Below are positions 29,131-36,592 of a stretch of DNA of 64,000 bases, piece after piece. The position numbers and the translations under genes were made by a program. The stretch spans positions 4,147,501 through 4,211,500 of the forward strand of contig NZ_JQNB01000001.1 in the NCBI RefSeq assembly GCF_000745005.1, written 5' to 3'. This DNA is from Luteibacter sp. 9135. GTDB taxonomy: Bacteria > Pseudomonadota > Gammaproteobacteria > Xanthomonadales > Rhodanobacteraceae. The notes beneath the pieces were generated by a model. That model did no database searches and was not told the origin of the DNA. It saw only the letters and a program-made list of their open reading frames with translations. The stretch's first letter is position 1, and the number at the start of each line of letters is the position of its first letter.

Positions 29131-30084
29131 TCACCGTATCGGCTTTTCCAGGAAGCCTGCCAGCGCCACGTCCGACGCCGGCAGCGGATCCTGCCTATCG
29201 GGGTCGAACGTGCGTGCGTCCAGCTCACTGCGCAGCCAGGTGATCTGCCGCTTGGCGAGTTGCCGCGTGGCATAGATACCACGGTCGCGGAAGTTCGTGG
29301 CGGTTCCCTGTCCGTCGAGGTATTCCCAGGCCTGCCGGTAGCCGACGGCCCGGATCGCCGGAAGGTCGGCGTGCAGGTTCCCCAGCGCCCGCAGGCGCTG
29401 TACCTCGTCGAGGAATCCCTCCGCGATCATGGCCTCGAAGCGCTGCGCGATGCGCGCGTGCAGCAGCGTGCGATCCGCCGGCAGCAGGGCAAGCTTGAGC
29501 ACCCGCCAAGGGAACCGCTGGCGCTGACCTTGCTGTTGCAGCTCGGTCAGGGTGCGGCCGCTCAGCGCCATCACTTCCAGCGCCCGCTGGATCCGCTGGG
29601 CATCGCCGGGCCGGATTCGTGCACCGGCCACGGGATCGCGCGCCGCCATGCGCGCGTGCAGCGCGGCCCAACCGATGCGTGCCGCCTCGGCGCCGATGCG
29701 CTCGCGCAGCGCCGGATCGGCCTCGGGCAGGTCGGACAGGCCCTGCTGCAAGGCCCGGAAATACAGCCCCGTGCCTCCGACCAGCAAGGGCACCCTGCCC
29801 GCGTCGTGCTGGCGGGCCATCGCCGCCAGCGCATCCGTGCGGAAATCCGCGGCCGAGTAAGGGTGTGCGGGATCGCGTATGTCCACCAGTTCGTGCGGGT
29901 AGCGCGCCAGCGTGGCGGCATCGGGCTTGGCCGAACCGATGTCCAGCCCGCGATAGACCAGCGCGGAATCCACGCTGATCAGGCCCAGCGGATAACGGTC
30001 GGCCAGCGCGCAGGCAAGCGCCGTCTTACCCGAGGCCGTGGGGCCCATCAGGAAGATGGCGAGGGGACGGGTATCCAGGGTCAT
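29131..30084 (-). CDS. miaA: tRNA dimethylallyltransferase
   Basis: A 317-aa enzyme that adds the isopentenyl group to A37 of tRNAs reading UNN codons. The P-loop [19 protein letters not shown] is at about 13-30, followed by [29 protein letters not shown] and the C-terminal tRNA-binding [14 protein letters not shown]. It heads the miaA-hfq-hflX-hflKC-purA cluster; the DnaA-box modules lie 210-450 bp upstream of its start. Confidence 0.95.
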   Translation of the reverse strand: MTLDTRPLAIFLMGPTASGKTALACALADRYPLGLISVDSALVYRGLDIGSAKPDAATLARYPHELVDIRDPAHPYSAADFRTDALAAMARQHDAGRVPLLVGGTGLYFRALQQGLSDLPEADPALRERIGAEAARIGWAALHARMAARDPVAGARIRPGDAQRIQRALEVMALSGRTLTELQQQGQRQRFPWRVLKLALLPADRTLLHARIAQRFEAMIAEGFLDEVQRLRALGNLHADLPAIRAVGYRQAWEYLDGQGTATNFRDRGIYATRQLAKRQITWLRSELDARTFDPDRQDPLPASDVALAGFLEKPIR

Positions 30085-30293
30085 GCGCGCGTCGGTCGGT
30101 CAAACGACCGCAAGGGTAACGCAGGCGGACATACCGATGGCGTCCACCCTTACCCAAGCAGACATTCCGCCATGAGAAGCGGGAACAACCTGCATGACCT
30201 TATGGCTGGCGTCGGGTAACCTCATCGCTCACTGATGTGATCAAGAAGTAAGCAGTGCAATGTAAGCCGTTGAGCAGCCTGCCCGTATGCGAC

Positions 30294-30339
30294 TTATCCA
30301 CACGGTTATGCAACCCGTATCCACACCGGCTGTGGATAA
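30294..30339. promoter_or_regulatory. DnaA-box module 1 (three boxes)
   Basis: Consensus DnaA box TTATCCACA (30294-30302), GTATCCACA (30317-30325) and inverted TGTGGATAA (30331-30339). The spacing (23 and 14 bp, start to start) is repeated exactly in module 2. The first and third boxes are perfect 9-mers of the high-affinity type. Confidence 0.75.
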
Positions 30340-30484
30340 CCACACGGACCACGGAAGACACCATGCAAGCAGCGGACGCAACGGTGCAGATGTCGCCCTG
30401 ACAAGCCCCTGGCCATGTTCTGACTCACTGGTCAGCGAATGACCAGCGTGACGCAAGTACGCGCCATGCGGTGCAAATTTCCAC

Positions 30485-30530
30485 TTGTCCACAGGCTTAT
30501 GCAGCACGTATCCACATTGGGTGTGGATAA
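30485..30530. promoter_or_regulatory. DnaA-box module 2 (three boxes)
   Basis: TTGTCCACA (30485-30493), GTATCCACA (30508-30516) and inverted TGTGGATAA (30522-30530), in the same order, orientation and spacing as module 1 191 bp upstream. Sequence between boxes is also similar (TTATGCA-C-CGTATCCACA), so the 55-bp unit was duplicated as a whole. Confidence 0.75.
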
Positions 30531-30577
30531 CCGTGCTGGCGACGCTCCTAAAAAGTTCTTCACGCGTTGCCGCGGAG

Positions 30578-30660
30578 GAGGTGTCGGGCAGTCACCCTCT
30601 GCGCTCGAGCAGCGGCCGCAAGCGGCCGAACTCGCTCAGAGGATGACCACCCGACACCTC
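30578..30660. repeat. 83-bp long-hairpin element, copy A
   Basis: An imperfect palindrome running GAGGTGTCGGG ... CCCGACACCTC, with the inner core GCGGCCGCAAGCGGCCG. It is the inverted orientation of the copies at 30788 and 31863. Together with 30085-30998 it makes up a stretch without a convincing gene; frames crossing it are created by the repeat itself. Confidence 0.8.
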
Positions 30661-30787
30661 CCTGAAGACTGAGGTTGCGGGCTGGGAAAGCAACGCCTGC
30701 GGCATCGCACCGAGCGTCATCTCCAAGGCGGCCCCGCCCGATGTCGCCAACGCTTTGCTCTCCACACCGAGTGCCTCCGTCGTCACA

Positions 30788-30868
30788 GAGGAGTTGGGTG
30801 GTTAAGCTCTGAGCGAGTTCGGCCGCTTGCGGCCGCTGCTCGAGCGCAGAGTGTGACCACCCGGCGCC
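30788..30868. repeat. 83-bp long-hairpin element, copy B (diverged)
   Basis: Same inner core (GAGCGAGTTCGGCCGCTTGC) as copies A and C, but the outer arms have drifted (GAGTTGGGTGGTTAAG against GTGACCACCCGGCGCC). The stem is therefore weaker. Confidence 0.7.
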
Positions 30869-30998
30869 GTCGCCGCGCCCTACGAGCGACGATGGCTCGA
30901 CTTCGGGACTGGCCATGGTCATGTGCGAAGACCCATAAAAAAGGAGACGACGCGGCATAGTGGCCCGCACCGTCCCTCGCTTCAAGACACCCCGGTTA

Positions 30999-31394
30999 CT
31001 ACGCCGCCGGACGGAAGATCGCGCAGAGCTTGTTGCCGTCCGGATCGCGAACGTACGCGAGGTAGACCTCGCCCGCGCCGGTCTGGCGCGGACCCGGCGG
31101 CTCTTCGATCGAGACCCCACCGGCCGCGACCGCCGCGTCGTGGAATTGCGCGACCTGCTCGGGCGAGTCGCAGCGAAAACCGACCGTCGTGCCATTGCCG
31201 GCCTGGGGCGGCAGGTCGTTGATCGGCTGCGTCACGCAGAACGAACTGCCGTCGTGCCGATAGAACAGCCGGACATGGCCGCTGCCCGACACGTTCCTTA
31301 CGGGCTCACCGGCACCCACGACGCCGAGTACGGCGTCGTAGAACCGCTTGGAGCGTTCGATATCGCTGGAACCGACCATGACGTGACTGAGCAT
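30999..31394 (-). CDS. VOC superfamily (glyoxalase/bleomycin-resistance-like) protein
   Basis: A 131-aa single-chain VOC protein made of two beta-alpha-beta-beta-beta modules. It opens LSHVMVGSSDIERSKRFYDA (metal-ligand His3 or His4 position) and ends with AYVRDPDGNKLCAIFRP, the usual closing module with an acidic ligand replaced by Asn/Lys surroundings. It may be a lyase, dioxygenase or binding protein; the substrate is unknown. It stands alone between two hairpin elements. Confidence 0.85.
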   Translation of the reverse strand: MLSHVMVGSSDIERSKRFYDAVLGVVGAGEPVRNVSGSGHVRLFYRHDGSSFCVTQPINDLPPQAGNGTTVGFRCDSPEQVAQFHDAAVAAGGVSIEEPPGPRQTGAGEVYLAYVRDPDGNKLCAIFRPAA

Positions 31395-31526
31395 GCAAAC
31401 TCCGTTGGGGCTTCAAGGGTCTTCCGGATTGTAATGGCTTACCTCGCCAGCGAAAGCTCGTACACATCTTCACGAGCAAGGCAGCAGCTGATACCGCAAT
31501 ACCAGTGATATTCTTGGGGGGAATAC

Positions 31527-31730
31527 ATGGACGAGGCCGGAACCGTGCAAGACGCAGAACTCGAACAACTCCGCGCAAACATCAACAAAACCATGGCGGA
31601 GACCATGAAAATCGGTGCCGAAACCGCGAAGGTCATCGCGGAGCAGCGGTACTACCCGATGATCGCCCTTGGAGCGATCGTCGTCAGCGCCCTGAGTGCT
31701 GGCGCGGTGCTGATCGCCAAGCTTCTCTAG
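31527..31730 (+). CDS. Small single-pass membrane protein, unknown
   Basis: A 67-aa protein with an amphipathic, charged N-terminal helix (about 8-42, EQLRANINKTMAETMKIGAE) followed by one transmembrane helix (about 45-65, MIALGAIVVSALSAGAVLIA). A strong ribosome site (TTGGGGGGAA) sits just before ATG 31527, and codon use is host-like. I recognise no family. It lies 50-300 bp from hairpin elements and just outside the prophage remnant. Confidence 0.7.
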   Translation: MDEAGTVQDAELEQLRANINKTMAETMKIGAETAKVIAEQRYYPMIALGAIVVSALSAGAVLIAKLL

Positions 31731-31862
31731 CGATCCTCACGACCTCAGAACTCTACTGACGGACACGCCGTACTCGCGGTTTTTTTCAGGCGCCCCCGCG
31801 GAGATGCCGCATCGAACAACGCCGCCAGCGTCGCTTTCCTCTCGGGCACCTCAGTCGCCAAC

Positions 31863-31945
31863 GAGGTGTCGGGTGATCATCCTCTGAGCGAGTTCGGCCG
31901 CTTGCGGCCGCTGCCCGAGCGCAGAGGGTGATCACCCGACGCCTC
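31863..31945. repeat. 83-bp long-hairpin element, copy C
   Basis: The best-preserved copy: arms GAGGTGTCGGGTGATCA and TGATCACCCGACGCCTC pair over about 35 bp, with a GCGGCCGC-containing loop-proximal core. It is in the same orientation as copy B and inverted relative to copy A. Confidence 0.8.
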
Positions 31946-32001
31946 CTCCCGTTATCGCACGAGCCTCGCGCTCCTCTCCCGGCACTGCGCGAAGAGCCAT
32001 A

Positions 32002-32033
32002 AGAAAGGCTCGCCAGTAACGGCGAGCCTTTCT
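32002..32033 (-). terminator. Terminator, probably the original one of the S46 peptidase gene
   Basis: Perfect 13-bp stem AGAAAGGCTCGCC / GGCGAGCCTTTCT with loop AGTAAC. It sits 22 bp outside the left att repeat. Before the island inserted, this hairpin would have lain directly downstream of the minus-strand S46 gene that now ends at 43856, so integration separated gene and terminator by 11.8 kb. The rest of 31731-32318 holds the hairpin element above, the att repeat and phage-derived non-coding DNA. Confidence 0.75.
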
Positions 32034-32054
32034 CAGTCATGCGCAAAGAACGTT

Positions 32055-32138
32055 TGCCCCGCCACAATTACTTCGCCGGCACGCCCATTTCCCTCAGCAG
32101 GTTGTCGGCATGATCGAGGTGGTGCATCACCCAGAGCA
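32055..32138. repeat. Left attachment repeat (attL)
   Basis: 84 bp matching the 3' end of the S46 peptidase gene at 43843-43926 with four mismatches, including the stop codon and the last 22 or so codons of that gene. It is the orphan copy left by site-specific integration. Confidence 0.88.
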
Positions 32139-32249
32139 GACAGTACACACACCTTCATATCAATCACTTACGGGAGAACAACCGCCGTAGGTGCCGGATT
32201 GAGGTACCGCTGGTGCCATCCAGGTGCCGCTGCCAGGTGCCGGTGGGGG

Positions 32250-32310
32250 TAAAACCGCCAGCCTCAGGGGAACGATAGTTCCTCCCCCTAAAGATTCCTA
32301 AAGGGCTCTG
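32250..32310 (+). repeat. Phage intergenic element, left copy
   Basis: About 60 bp beginning TAAAACCGCCAGC, with hairpin GGAACGATAGTTCC (32269-32282) and then CCTAAAGGGCTC. It matches 37398-37460. Its position at a gene boundary suggests a phage transcription terminator or processing site. Confidence 0.5.
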
Positions 32311-32412
32311 AAGGTACCTGAGGTGGTCTAATCTTTCTGGACAGTCCGATTGAGCTTGCCCGGATTTGATGGACACCCATCGTGAGCCGTAAGGTTCGTT
32401 CAGAGGTGTCCC

Positions 32413-32718
32413 ATGTCAAAAAGAATTCGTCGTCAGTTCACACCTGATTTCAAGGCCGGCGCGGTTGCCCTGGTCCTTGAGCGAGGTCAGCCGGTGTCTC
32501 GGGTATGCCGTGACCTGGATCTGGTCGAGAGTGTCTTCAGGCGCTGGATCGAGAAGGTTCAAGCCGGTTCTGGAGCGCCTTCGCGATCGCCCCCCGCCGT
32601 TCCGCTGACGGCCGAGCAGGCCGAGATACAGCAGCTTCGACGCGAGAACGAGATCCTGCGGATGGAGCGTGACATCCTAAAAAAAGCGACGGCGTTCTTC
32701 GCCAAGGAATCGAGCTGA
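32413..32718 (+). CDS. IS3 element 1, OrfA (helix-turn-helix/leucine-zipper subunit)
   Basis: A 101-aa OrfA. The HTH_Tnp_1-type helix-turn-helix (SKRIRRQFTPDFKAGAVALV) is followed by a leucine-zipper stretch with IQQLRRENEILRMERDILKK. An A7 run (32679-32685) in the LKKA region is the probable -1 frameshift site for making the OrfAB transposase. The OrfA stop lies 33 bp downstream of the A7 run. Confidence 0.88.
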   Translation: MSKRIRRQFTPDFKAGAVALVLERGQPVSRVCRDLDLVESVFRRWIEKVQAGSGAPSRSPPAVPLTAEQAEIQQLRRENEILRMERDILKKATAFFAKESS

Positions 32719-32759
32719 GATGCCGGTTTATCGAAGCGGAGAGCGCGTCGTACTCCATC

Positions 32760-33578
32760 GTGGTCCTCTGCCGGCTGCTCGAGGTGGGTCGCAACAGCTT
32801 CTATGCCTGGCGGCATCGCCAAAAGCATCCGAGCCCCCGCGTGCTTCGTGACCGCCAGCACCTGGCGCAGCTGAAGCAGTTGCATGAGCGCAGCCGAGGG
32901 CTTTACGGCAGTCCCCGGCTATGGCATCTGGCTCGTGAGCAGGGGCTGAGCCTGGGGCGCCATGCGACCGCCCGCTTGATGCGCCAGGGCGGTCTCGTCG
33001 GGCGCAGCTGGCGTACAAGCAAGGCATCACGACGGGCCGCCACGGTGTCCGCGGTGGCCGATAACCATGTTGATCGATGCTTCACCACGGCCGCGCCTGA
33101 TCAGGTCTGGGTAACGGACATGACACAGTTCGCCACGCAACAGGGTCCAATGTATCTGGCCGTCGTGATCGATCTGTACGCCCGGCGAGTGATTGGCCAC
33201 GCAACGGCTGCGACTATGCATACCGACTTGCCCTTGCAGGCTTTGCGCATGGCCGTAGGCCAGCGCGGTTCGGCGCAGGGAGTGCTCCATCACTCCGACC
33301 AGGGCAGTCAGTACACGAGCGCGGCCTATCAGGCCGAACTCGCTCGACTGGGTATGCGGGTAAGCATGAGCCGGCGCGGCGAGTGTTGGGACAACGCGGT
33401 GGCTGAGAGCTTCTTCAGTACGTTGAAGTGCGAGATCGCAGCCCCACGCCGCTACGCCTCGATCGAGGAGGCACGCCACGTGGTTTTTGAATACATCGAA
33501 GTGTTTTATAACCGGCAGCGCTTACACTCGACCAACGGCTATCGATCGCCTGCGGCGACCGAAGCTGCTATCCCATAA
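32760..33578 (+). CDS. IS3 element 1, OrfB (DDE transposase)
   Basis: A 272-aa integrase-core (rve) protein. DDE residues are seen in VWVTDMTQF (D), HSDQGSQYTS (D) and WDNAVAESFFSTLK (E), with the GSPRLWHLAREQG helix-turn-helix_21 region before them. The open frame extends upstream to the A7 slippery site, so the active protein is probably the OrfAB fusion; a GTG at 32760 could give free OrfB. Confidence 0.9.
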   Translation: MVLCRLLEVGRNSFYAWRHRQKHPSPRVLRDRQHLAQLKQLHERSRGLYGSPRLWHLAREQGLSLGRHATARLMRQGGLVGRSWRTSKASRRAATVSAVADNHVDRCFTTAAPDQVWVTDMTQFATQQGPMYLAVVIDLYARRVIGHATAATMHTDLPLQALRMAVGQRGSAQGVLHHSDQGSQYTSAAYQAELARLGMRVSMSRRGECWDNAVAESFFSTLKCEIAAPRRYASIEEARHVVFEYIEVFYNRQRLHSTNGYRSPAATEAAIP

Positions 33579-33640
33579 CTTGAGTGTCCATTAAACCGGG
33601 GCAAGCTCAGATAGGATTCACGGGCAGAAGGAGGTGAGCT

Positions 33641-33940
33641 ATGGGACGTAAAGAGATATCGCAATCGCAGCGAGACGACGCCGTGCATCTGGTGGTGGCC
33701 GAGGGGCATACGGTACGACAGGTATGCCAGCTGATGGATGTAGGCCCGACAGCGTTGAGGCGCTGGCTGGCGATACATGAAGAGGCTAAGTCGACCGGGG
33801 TTCATGCCCCCACGGCGGCGGATGATCGGCGGCGTATCGTCGAGCTTGAGTCGCAGGTACTTCAGCTAAAGGAGGAGCGCGAACTTTTAAAAAAATCCAT
33901 CGCCTTCTTCGTTCGGGAGAGCGATCGCCCACGGCGGTGA
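33641..33940 (+). CDS. IS3 element 2, OrfA
   Basis: A 99-aa OrfA with helix-turn-helix (SQSQRDDAVHLVVAEGHTV) and a zipper (IVELESQVLQLKEERELLKK). It has a strong ribosome site (AGGAGGTGAG). An A7 run at 33889-33895 after TTTT is a plausible -1 frameshift site. The promoter end of this element is now 1.26 kb upstream, beyond the nested element 1, so its expression may depend on element 1 or read-through. Confidence 0.86.
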   Translation: MGRKEISQSQRDDAVHLVVAEGHTVRQVCQLMDVGPTALRRWLAIHEEAKSTGVHAPTAADDRRRIVELESQVLQLKEERELLKKSIAFFVRESDRPRR

Positions 33941-34779
33941 TCGACGAGCTGAAGGAGGCCTACCCGGTATCGCGGCTGTGCGAGGCGATGGAATACCCCC
34001 GTAGCAGCTATTACGCCAAGCGGGCAGAAGAGGTACAGCCGGCGGTTGCCGATCCGGCGCTAGTAGCGAGGGTCAAGCAGATTCATCGCCAGAGCCGAGG
34101 CAGTTACGGCACCCGTCGCATGGCGGCTGAGTTGGGTCGCCAAGGCATGCCGACAGGGCGATATCGGGCGCGCACGTTGATGAGGCAGGCCGGTCTATGG
34201 GCCGAGCGGGTGCGTCGGCACGTGTACCGGACGGCGAGCAAGGCGGCTGTGCCGGCCCCCAACCGCCTCGAACGGCAATTCAACGTCGCCCGGCCCGACC
34301 AGGTTTGGGTCGGTGACATTACCTTTGTGCCTACCCGACAGGGTTGGCTCTATCTGGCCGTTGTCGTGGATCTTTATGCACGCCGGATCGTGGGCTGGGC
34401 CTTTTCAACCCGGCCGAATGCACAGCTGGCCGTTGCCGCCCTGGACATGGCAATCAGAGAGAGGAAACCGTCGGGGAATCTCATGTTCCACTCCGATCAA
34501 GGTGCGCAGTACAACAGTTTTGACTTTCTCGGACGCCTCAAGGCCCTGGGGATTACCCAAAGTATGAGCAGGCGCGGCAACTGTTGGGATAACGCGGTTG
34601 CCGAGCGCGTCTTCGCCACGTTGAAAACCGAATGGACGACATCGACTTACAGCAACCGCGATGAAGCCCAAAGCGACATCACTGTTTTCTTGACGTCGTA
34701 CTACAACTACCGGCGCCTACATGCGGCCAACGGGCAGGTGCCGCCAGCCATTTACGAGATGATGGCGGCCCGGAAATAA
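33937..34779 (+). CDS. IS3 element 2, OrfB (DDE transposase)
   Basis: A 280-aa transposase with a complete catalytic core: VWVGDITFVPT (D), FHSDQGAQYNS (D) and WDNAVAERVFATLKTE (E). The RGSYGTRRMAAELGRQG segment is the HTH_21 motif. The GTG at 33937 overlaps the OrfA stop (GTGA). No disabling mutation was seen. Confidence 0.9.
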   Translation: MIDELKEAYPVSRLCEAMEYPRSSYYAKRAEEVQPAVADPALVARVKQIHRQSRGSYGTRRMAAELGRQGMPTGRYRARTLMRQAGLWAERVRRHVYRTASKAAVPAPNRLERQFNVARPDQVWVGDITFVPTRQGWLYLAVVVDLYARRIVGWAFSTRPNAQLAVAALDMAIRERKPSGNLMFHSDQGAQYNSFDFLGRLKALGITQSMSRRGNCWDNAVAERVFATLKTEWTTSTYSNRDEAQSDITVFLTSYYNYRRLHAANGQVPPAIYEMMAARK

Positions 34780-34839
34780 CGCCTATCGGGTGTCCAGAAA
34801 TACTTGACCACGACACCCCCCTTCGAACCCCTAACGAGA

Positions 34840-34872
34840 CGCCTCGGTTCCTCACGGAGCCGGGGCGTTTTT
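34840..34872 (+). terminator. Intrinsic terminator at the phage left end
   Basis: Stem CGCCTCGG / CCGGGGCG (one G-U pair) with loop TTCCTCACGGAG-type sequence, followed by TTTTT. It lies upstream of the RNA polymerase fragment and downstream of the IS. Confidence 0.6.
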
Positions 34873-34931
34873 CGTTTCGGTACACACAAGGCCGAGAGAG
34901 ACACCTCGGCAACAACCCATCGACCCACCCA

Positions 34932-34955
34932 AGGCCCCCAAGCGGGGCCTTTCTC
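34932..34955 (+). terminator. Second intrinsic terminator or attenuator before the RNAP fragment
   Basis: Perfect 7-bp stem AGGCCCC / GGGGCCT with loop CAAGC, then TTCTCGTTT. It ends about 18 bp before ATG 34973, so it could act as an attenuator on the polymerase gene. Confidence 0.55.
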
Positions 34956-34972
34956 GTTTCTGGAGACCACGC

Positions 34973-35347
34973 ATGACTATCGTGCAGCCCACCCTTTCTC
35001 TCCGCGACAGACAACTCGCCCTCGAAGAAGAATCCCTGACCCTCGGCGTTGACCGCTACCACAAGGAGCGCGACCGCCAGGATGAGTCCGACTCTGGCCC
35101 TGGTCGCCGCCTTATCCGCGACTGCATCACCCCTCTCTCCGCCGCCATCGACGCCTTCGTGGCCGAGGCGCGCAACGGCAAGCAACACACGGCCGTCCGC
35201 TGGTGCGAGAAGTTTCCCTCGTCCGAGCTGGCCTACATCACCATCAGTCACTGCCTCAACGCGATCTCCAACGGCGAGACGCGTGTACAGACGGTCGCCG
35301 AGGCCTTCAATGCCATCGAGATCGCCTGCGATGGGTGGTCCGCATGA
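34973..35347 (+). pseudogene. T7-type phage RNA polymerase, N-terminal fragment
   Basis: 124 aa aligning in recall with residues about 30-155 of T7 RNA polymerase: SLRDRQLALEEESLTLGVDR corresponds to T7 REQLALEHESYEMGEAR, and SSELAYITISHCLNAISNGE to T7 PEAVAYITIKTTLACLTSAD, followed by TRVQTVAEAFNAIEIACDG. This is the promoter-recognition/initiation part; the roughly 750-aa palm-fingers catalytic part is gone. The frame ends at TGA where unrelated phage sequence begins, so a deletion rather than point decay ended the gene. It cannot polymerise RNA. Confidence 0.8.
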
Positions 35348-35571
35348 GCGCAATCGCCCTCACCCCCAAGATCATTGACCGCCTGAAGGCTCTTGCCTCG
35401 GACCGCGTTGCCACGGACAACGAAGACTTCGAGGCGTATAGCTGGTGTGGCGGCAACGCTGACGACGCGGTCGACCTCGGCGTTACGCCCGGCGCTCTGG
35501 TACGCGGTCGATGGATTCCTGAAGGAACTCTGGCCCGAGAAGATCATCACCCGCGAGTACCTCGAAGGTGA
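35344..35571 (+). pseudogene. Phage hypothetical protein, N-terminal fragment
   Basis: Starts ATG 35344, overlapping the previous stop. The first 50 residues (SAIALTPKIIDRLKALASDR, then NEDFEAYSWCGGNADDAVDLG) resemble small T7-like phage proteins of unknown role that contain a D-F-x-x-Y-x-x-GGN-x-DDA motif. After about 35493 the sequence belongs to the exonuclease in another frame, so the gene was truncated by the deletion that joined the two. Confidence 0.5.
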
Positions 35572-36021
35572 CGACATCCTGGGCATCCTCCAGACCATGC
35601 CGTCCCCCGGCTGGCTCCCGGTAAGCGGATCATCGTGTCCATCGACAAGGACACGCAGACCCTGCCCGGCCGCCTGTACAACCCCGGCAAGCCCGACATC
35701 GGCACCCGCACGATCTCGCAGCACCAGGCGGACCTCTACTGGATGATGCAGACCCTCACGGGCGACACCACCGATAACTACAGCGGTTGTCCTGGCATTG
35801 GCCCCAAGCGTGCCGACCCGATCCTCCAGCCGATCCACGAAGCCCTGCTCGACGCCCCGCCCGAGGAACACCTCGCGGCCCTATGGGCGGCCGTGGTGAC
35901 GACCTACGAGTCCAAGGGGCTCACATCGGACGACGCGCTCGTCCAGGCCCGTTGCGCGCGAATCCTGCGCGACGGCGATTATGACTTCAAGACAGGAAAG
36001 GTGAACCTTTGGGCACCATGA
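35497..36021 (+). pseudogene. T7 gp6-like 5'-3' exonuclease, broken
   Basis: C-terminal two-thirds of a phage FEN/exonuclease. LWYAVDGFLKELWPEKIITR and EYLEGDDILGILQTM carry the acidic metal-site residues (E-x-DD); after a frameshift near 35620 the frame continues IVSIDKDTQTLPGRLYNP and GDTTDNYSGCPGIGPKRADP, the H3TH motif. The N-terminus is deleted. In T7, gp6 degrades host DNA and removes RNA primers. Its stop overlaps the dNMP kinase start (ATGA). Confidence 0.75.
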
Positions 36022-36566
36022 AAATCATTGGCATCACAGGCCGAGCAAGGTCCGGCAAGGACACGATGGCGGACATGATCGTCTCGCTGTCGAAGTCGGC
36101 ATTCGAATGTCGTTCGCCGACCCCATCCGATACTTCGTCTCCCAGCTAACCGGCATATCATATGCAGATTTGGTGGACAGTCGGCGTAAGGAAGAGCCGA
36201 TCCACGAGCTGGGCGGTAAGTCACCCCGTCAGATGATGCAGACCTTGGGAACTGAGTGGGGACGAGAACTCATCGACAGCGACCTTTGGATCAAGGTGGC
36301 TCGGCGTTCTTTGGACGGTGCGGCCGCCCTAGGACACGAGAACCCGCCCCGACGTGGTCGTATTTTCCGATGTTCGCTTTGAAAACGAAGCCCAAATGAT
36401 CCGGTCGACGGGTGGAACCATCGTTCACATCGAGCGATCCGGGGCTGAAGCAGTCAGCGCCCATGCTTCCGAGCAGGGTGTGGCGCAACAGAGCGATGAC
36501 TTACGGTTCGACAACTCGGGCGCACTAGGTGCGATGCAGGATTATTTATCGCATTGGATCACTTGA
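36018..36566 (+). pseudogene. Phage deoxynucleoside monophosphate kinase, frameshifted
   Basis: Starts MKIIGITGRARSGKDTMADM (P-loop). It shifts frame before about 36105, continues MSFADPIRYFVSQLTGISYA and LGTEWGRELIDSDLWIKVA, then returns to the first frame at about 36350 with VVVFSDVRFENEAQMIRSTG to the stop at 36566. All parts fit a T4 gp1-type dNMP kinase that supplies dNTP precursors. Two compensating indels leave an internal stretch out of frame. Confidence 0.78.
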
Positions 36567-36592
36567 CCAAGAGAAGGTGTCTCGGCAATGTG

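Larger units (their letters stand above)
32351..33609 (+). mobile_element. IS3-family element 1 (inner, nested)
   Basis: Inverted ends TGAGCTTGCCCGGATTTGAT (left) and, reversed, TGAGCTTGCCCCGGTTTAAT (right, ending at 33609) flank orfA and orfB. It is inserted between the left end of element 2 and that element's orfA, with a GAT target duplication (32348-32350 and 33610-33612). It looks complete and potentially active. Confidence 0.85.
32319..34815 (+). mobile_element. IS3-family element 2 (outer, interrupted by element 1)
   Basis: Terminal inverted repeats: left 32319-32343 (TGAGGTGGTCTAATCTTTCT...) and right 34791-34815 (TGTCCAGAAATACTTGACCA...), sharing GTGGTC and TTTCTGGACA. The two ORFs are intact. 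Removing the 1,259-bp inner element and its 3-bp duplication leaves about 1.24 kb, the usual IS3 size. A possible ACC target duplication flanks it (32316-32318 and 34815-34817, if the right end is 34814). Confidence 0.82.

Noticed and set aside
30294..30530. The DnaA-box cluster as the chromosomal origin
   Set aside because: No dnaA, dnaN, rpmH or gidA neighbours, no AT-rich unwinding region, and the flanks are ordinary metabolic and RNA genes.
30560..31195. A 211-codon minus-strand frame across the hairpin elements
   Set aside because: Its residues come from repeat sequence and the antisense of the VOC gene; no start site or motif supports it.
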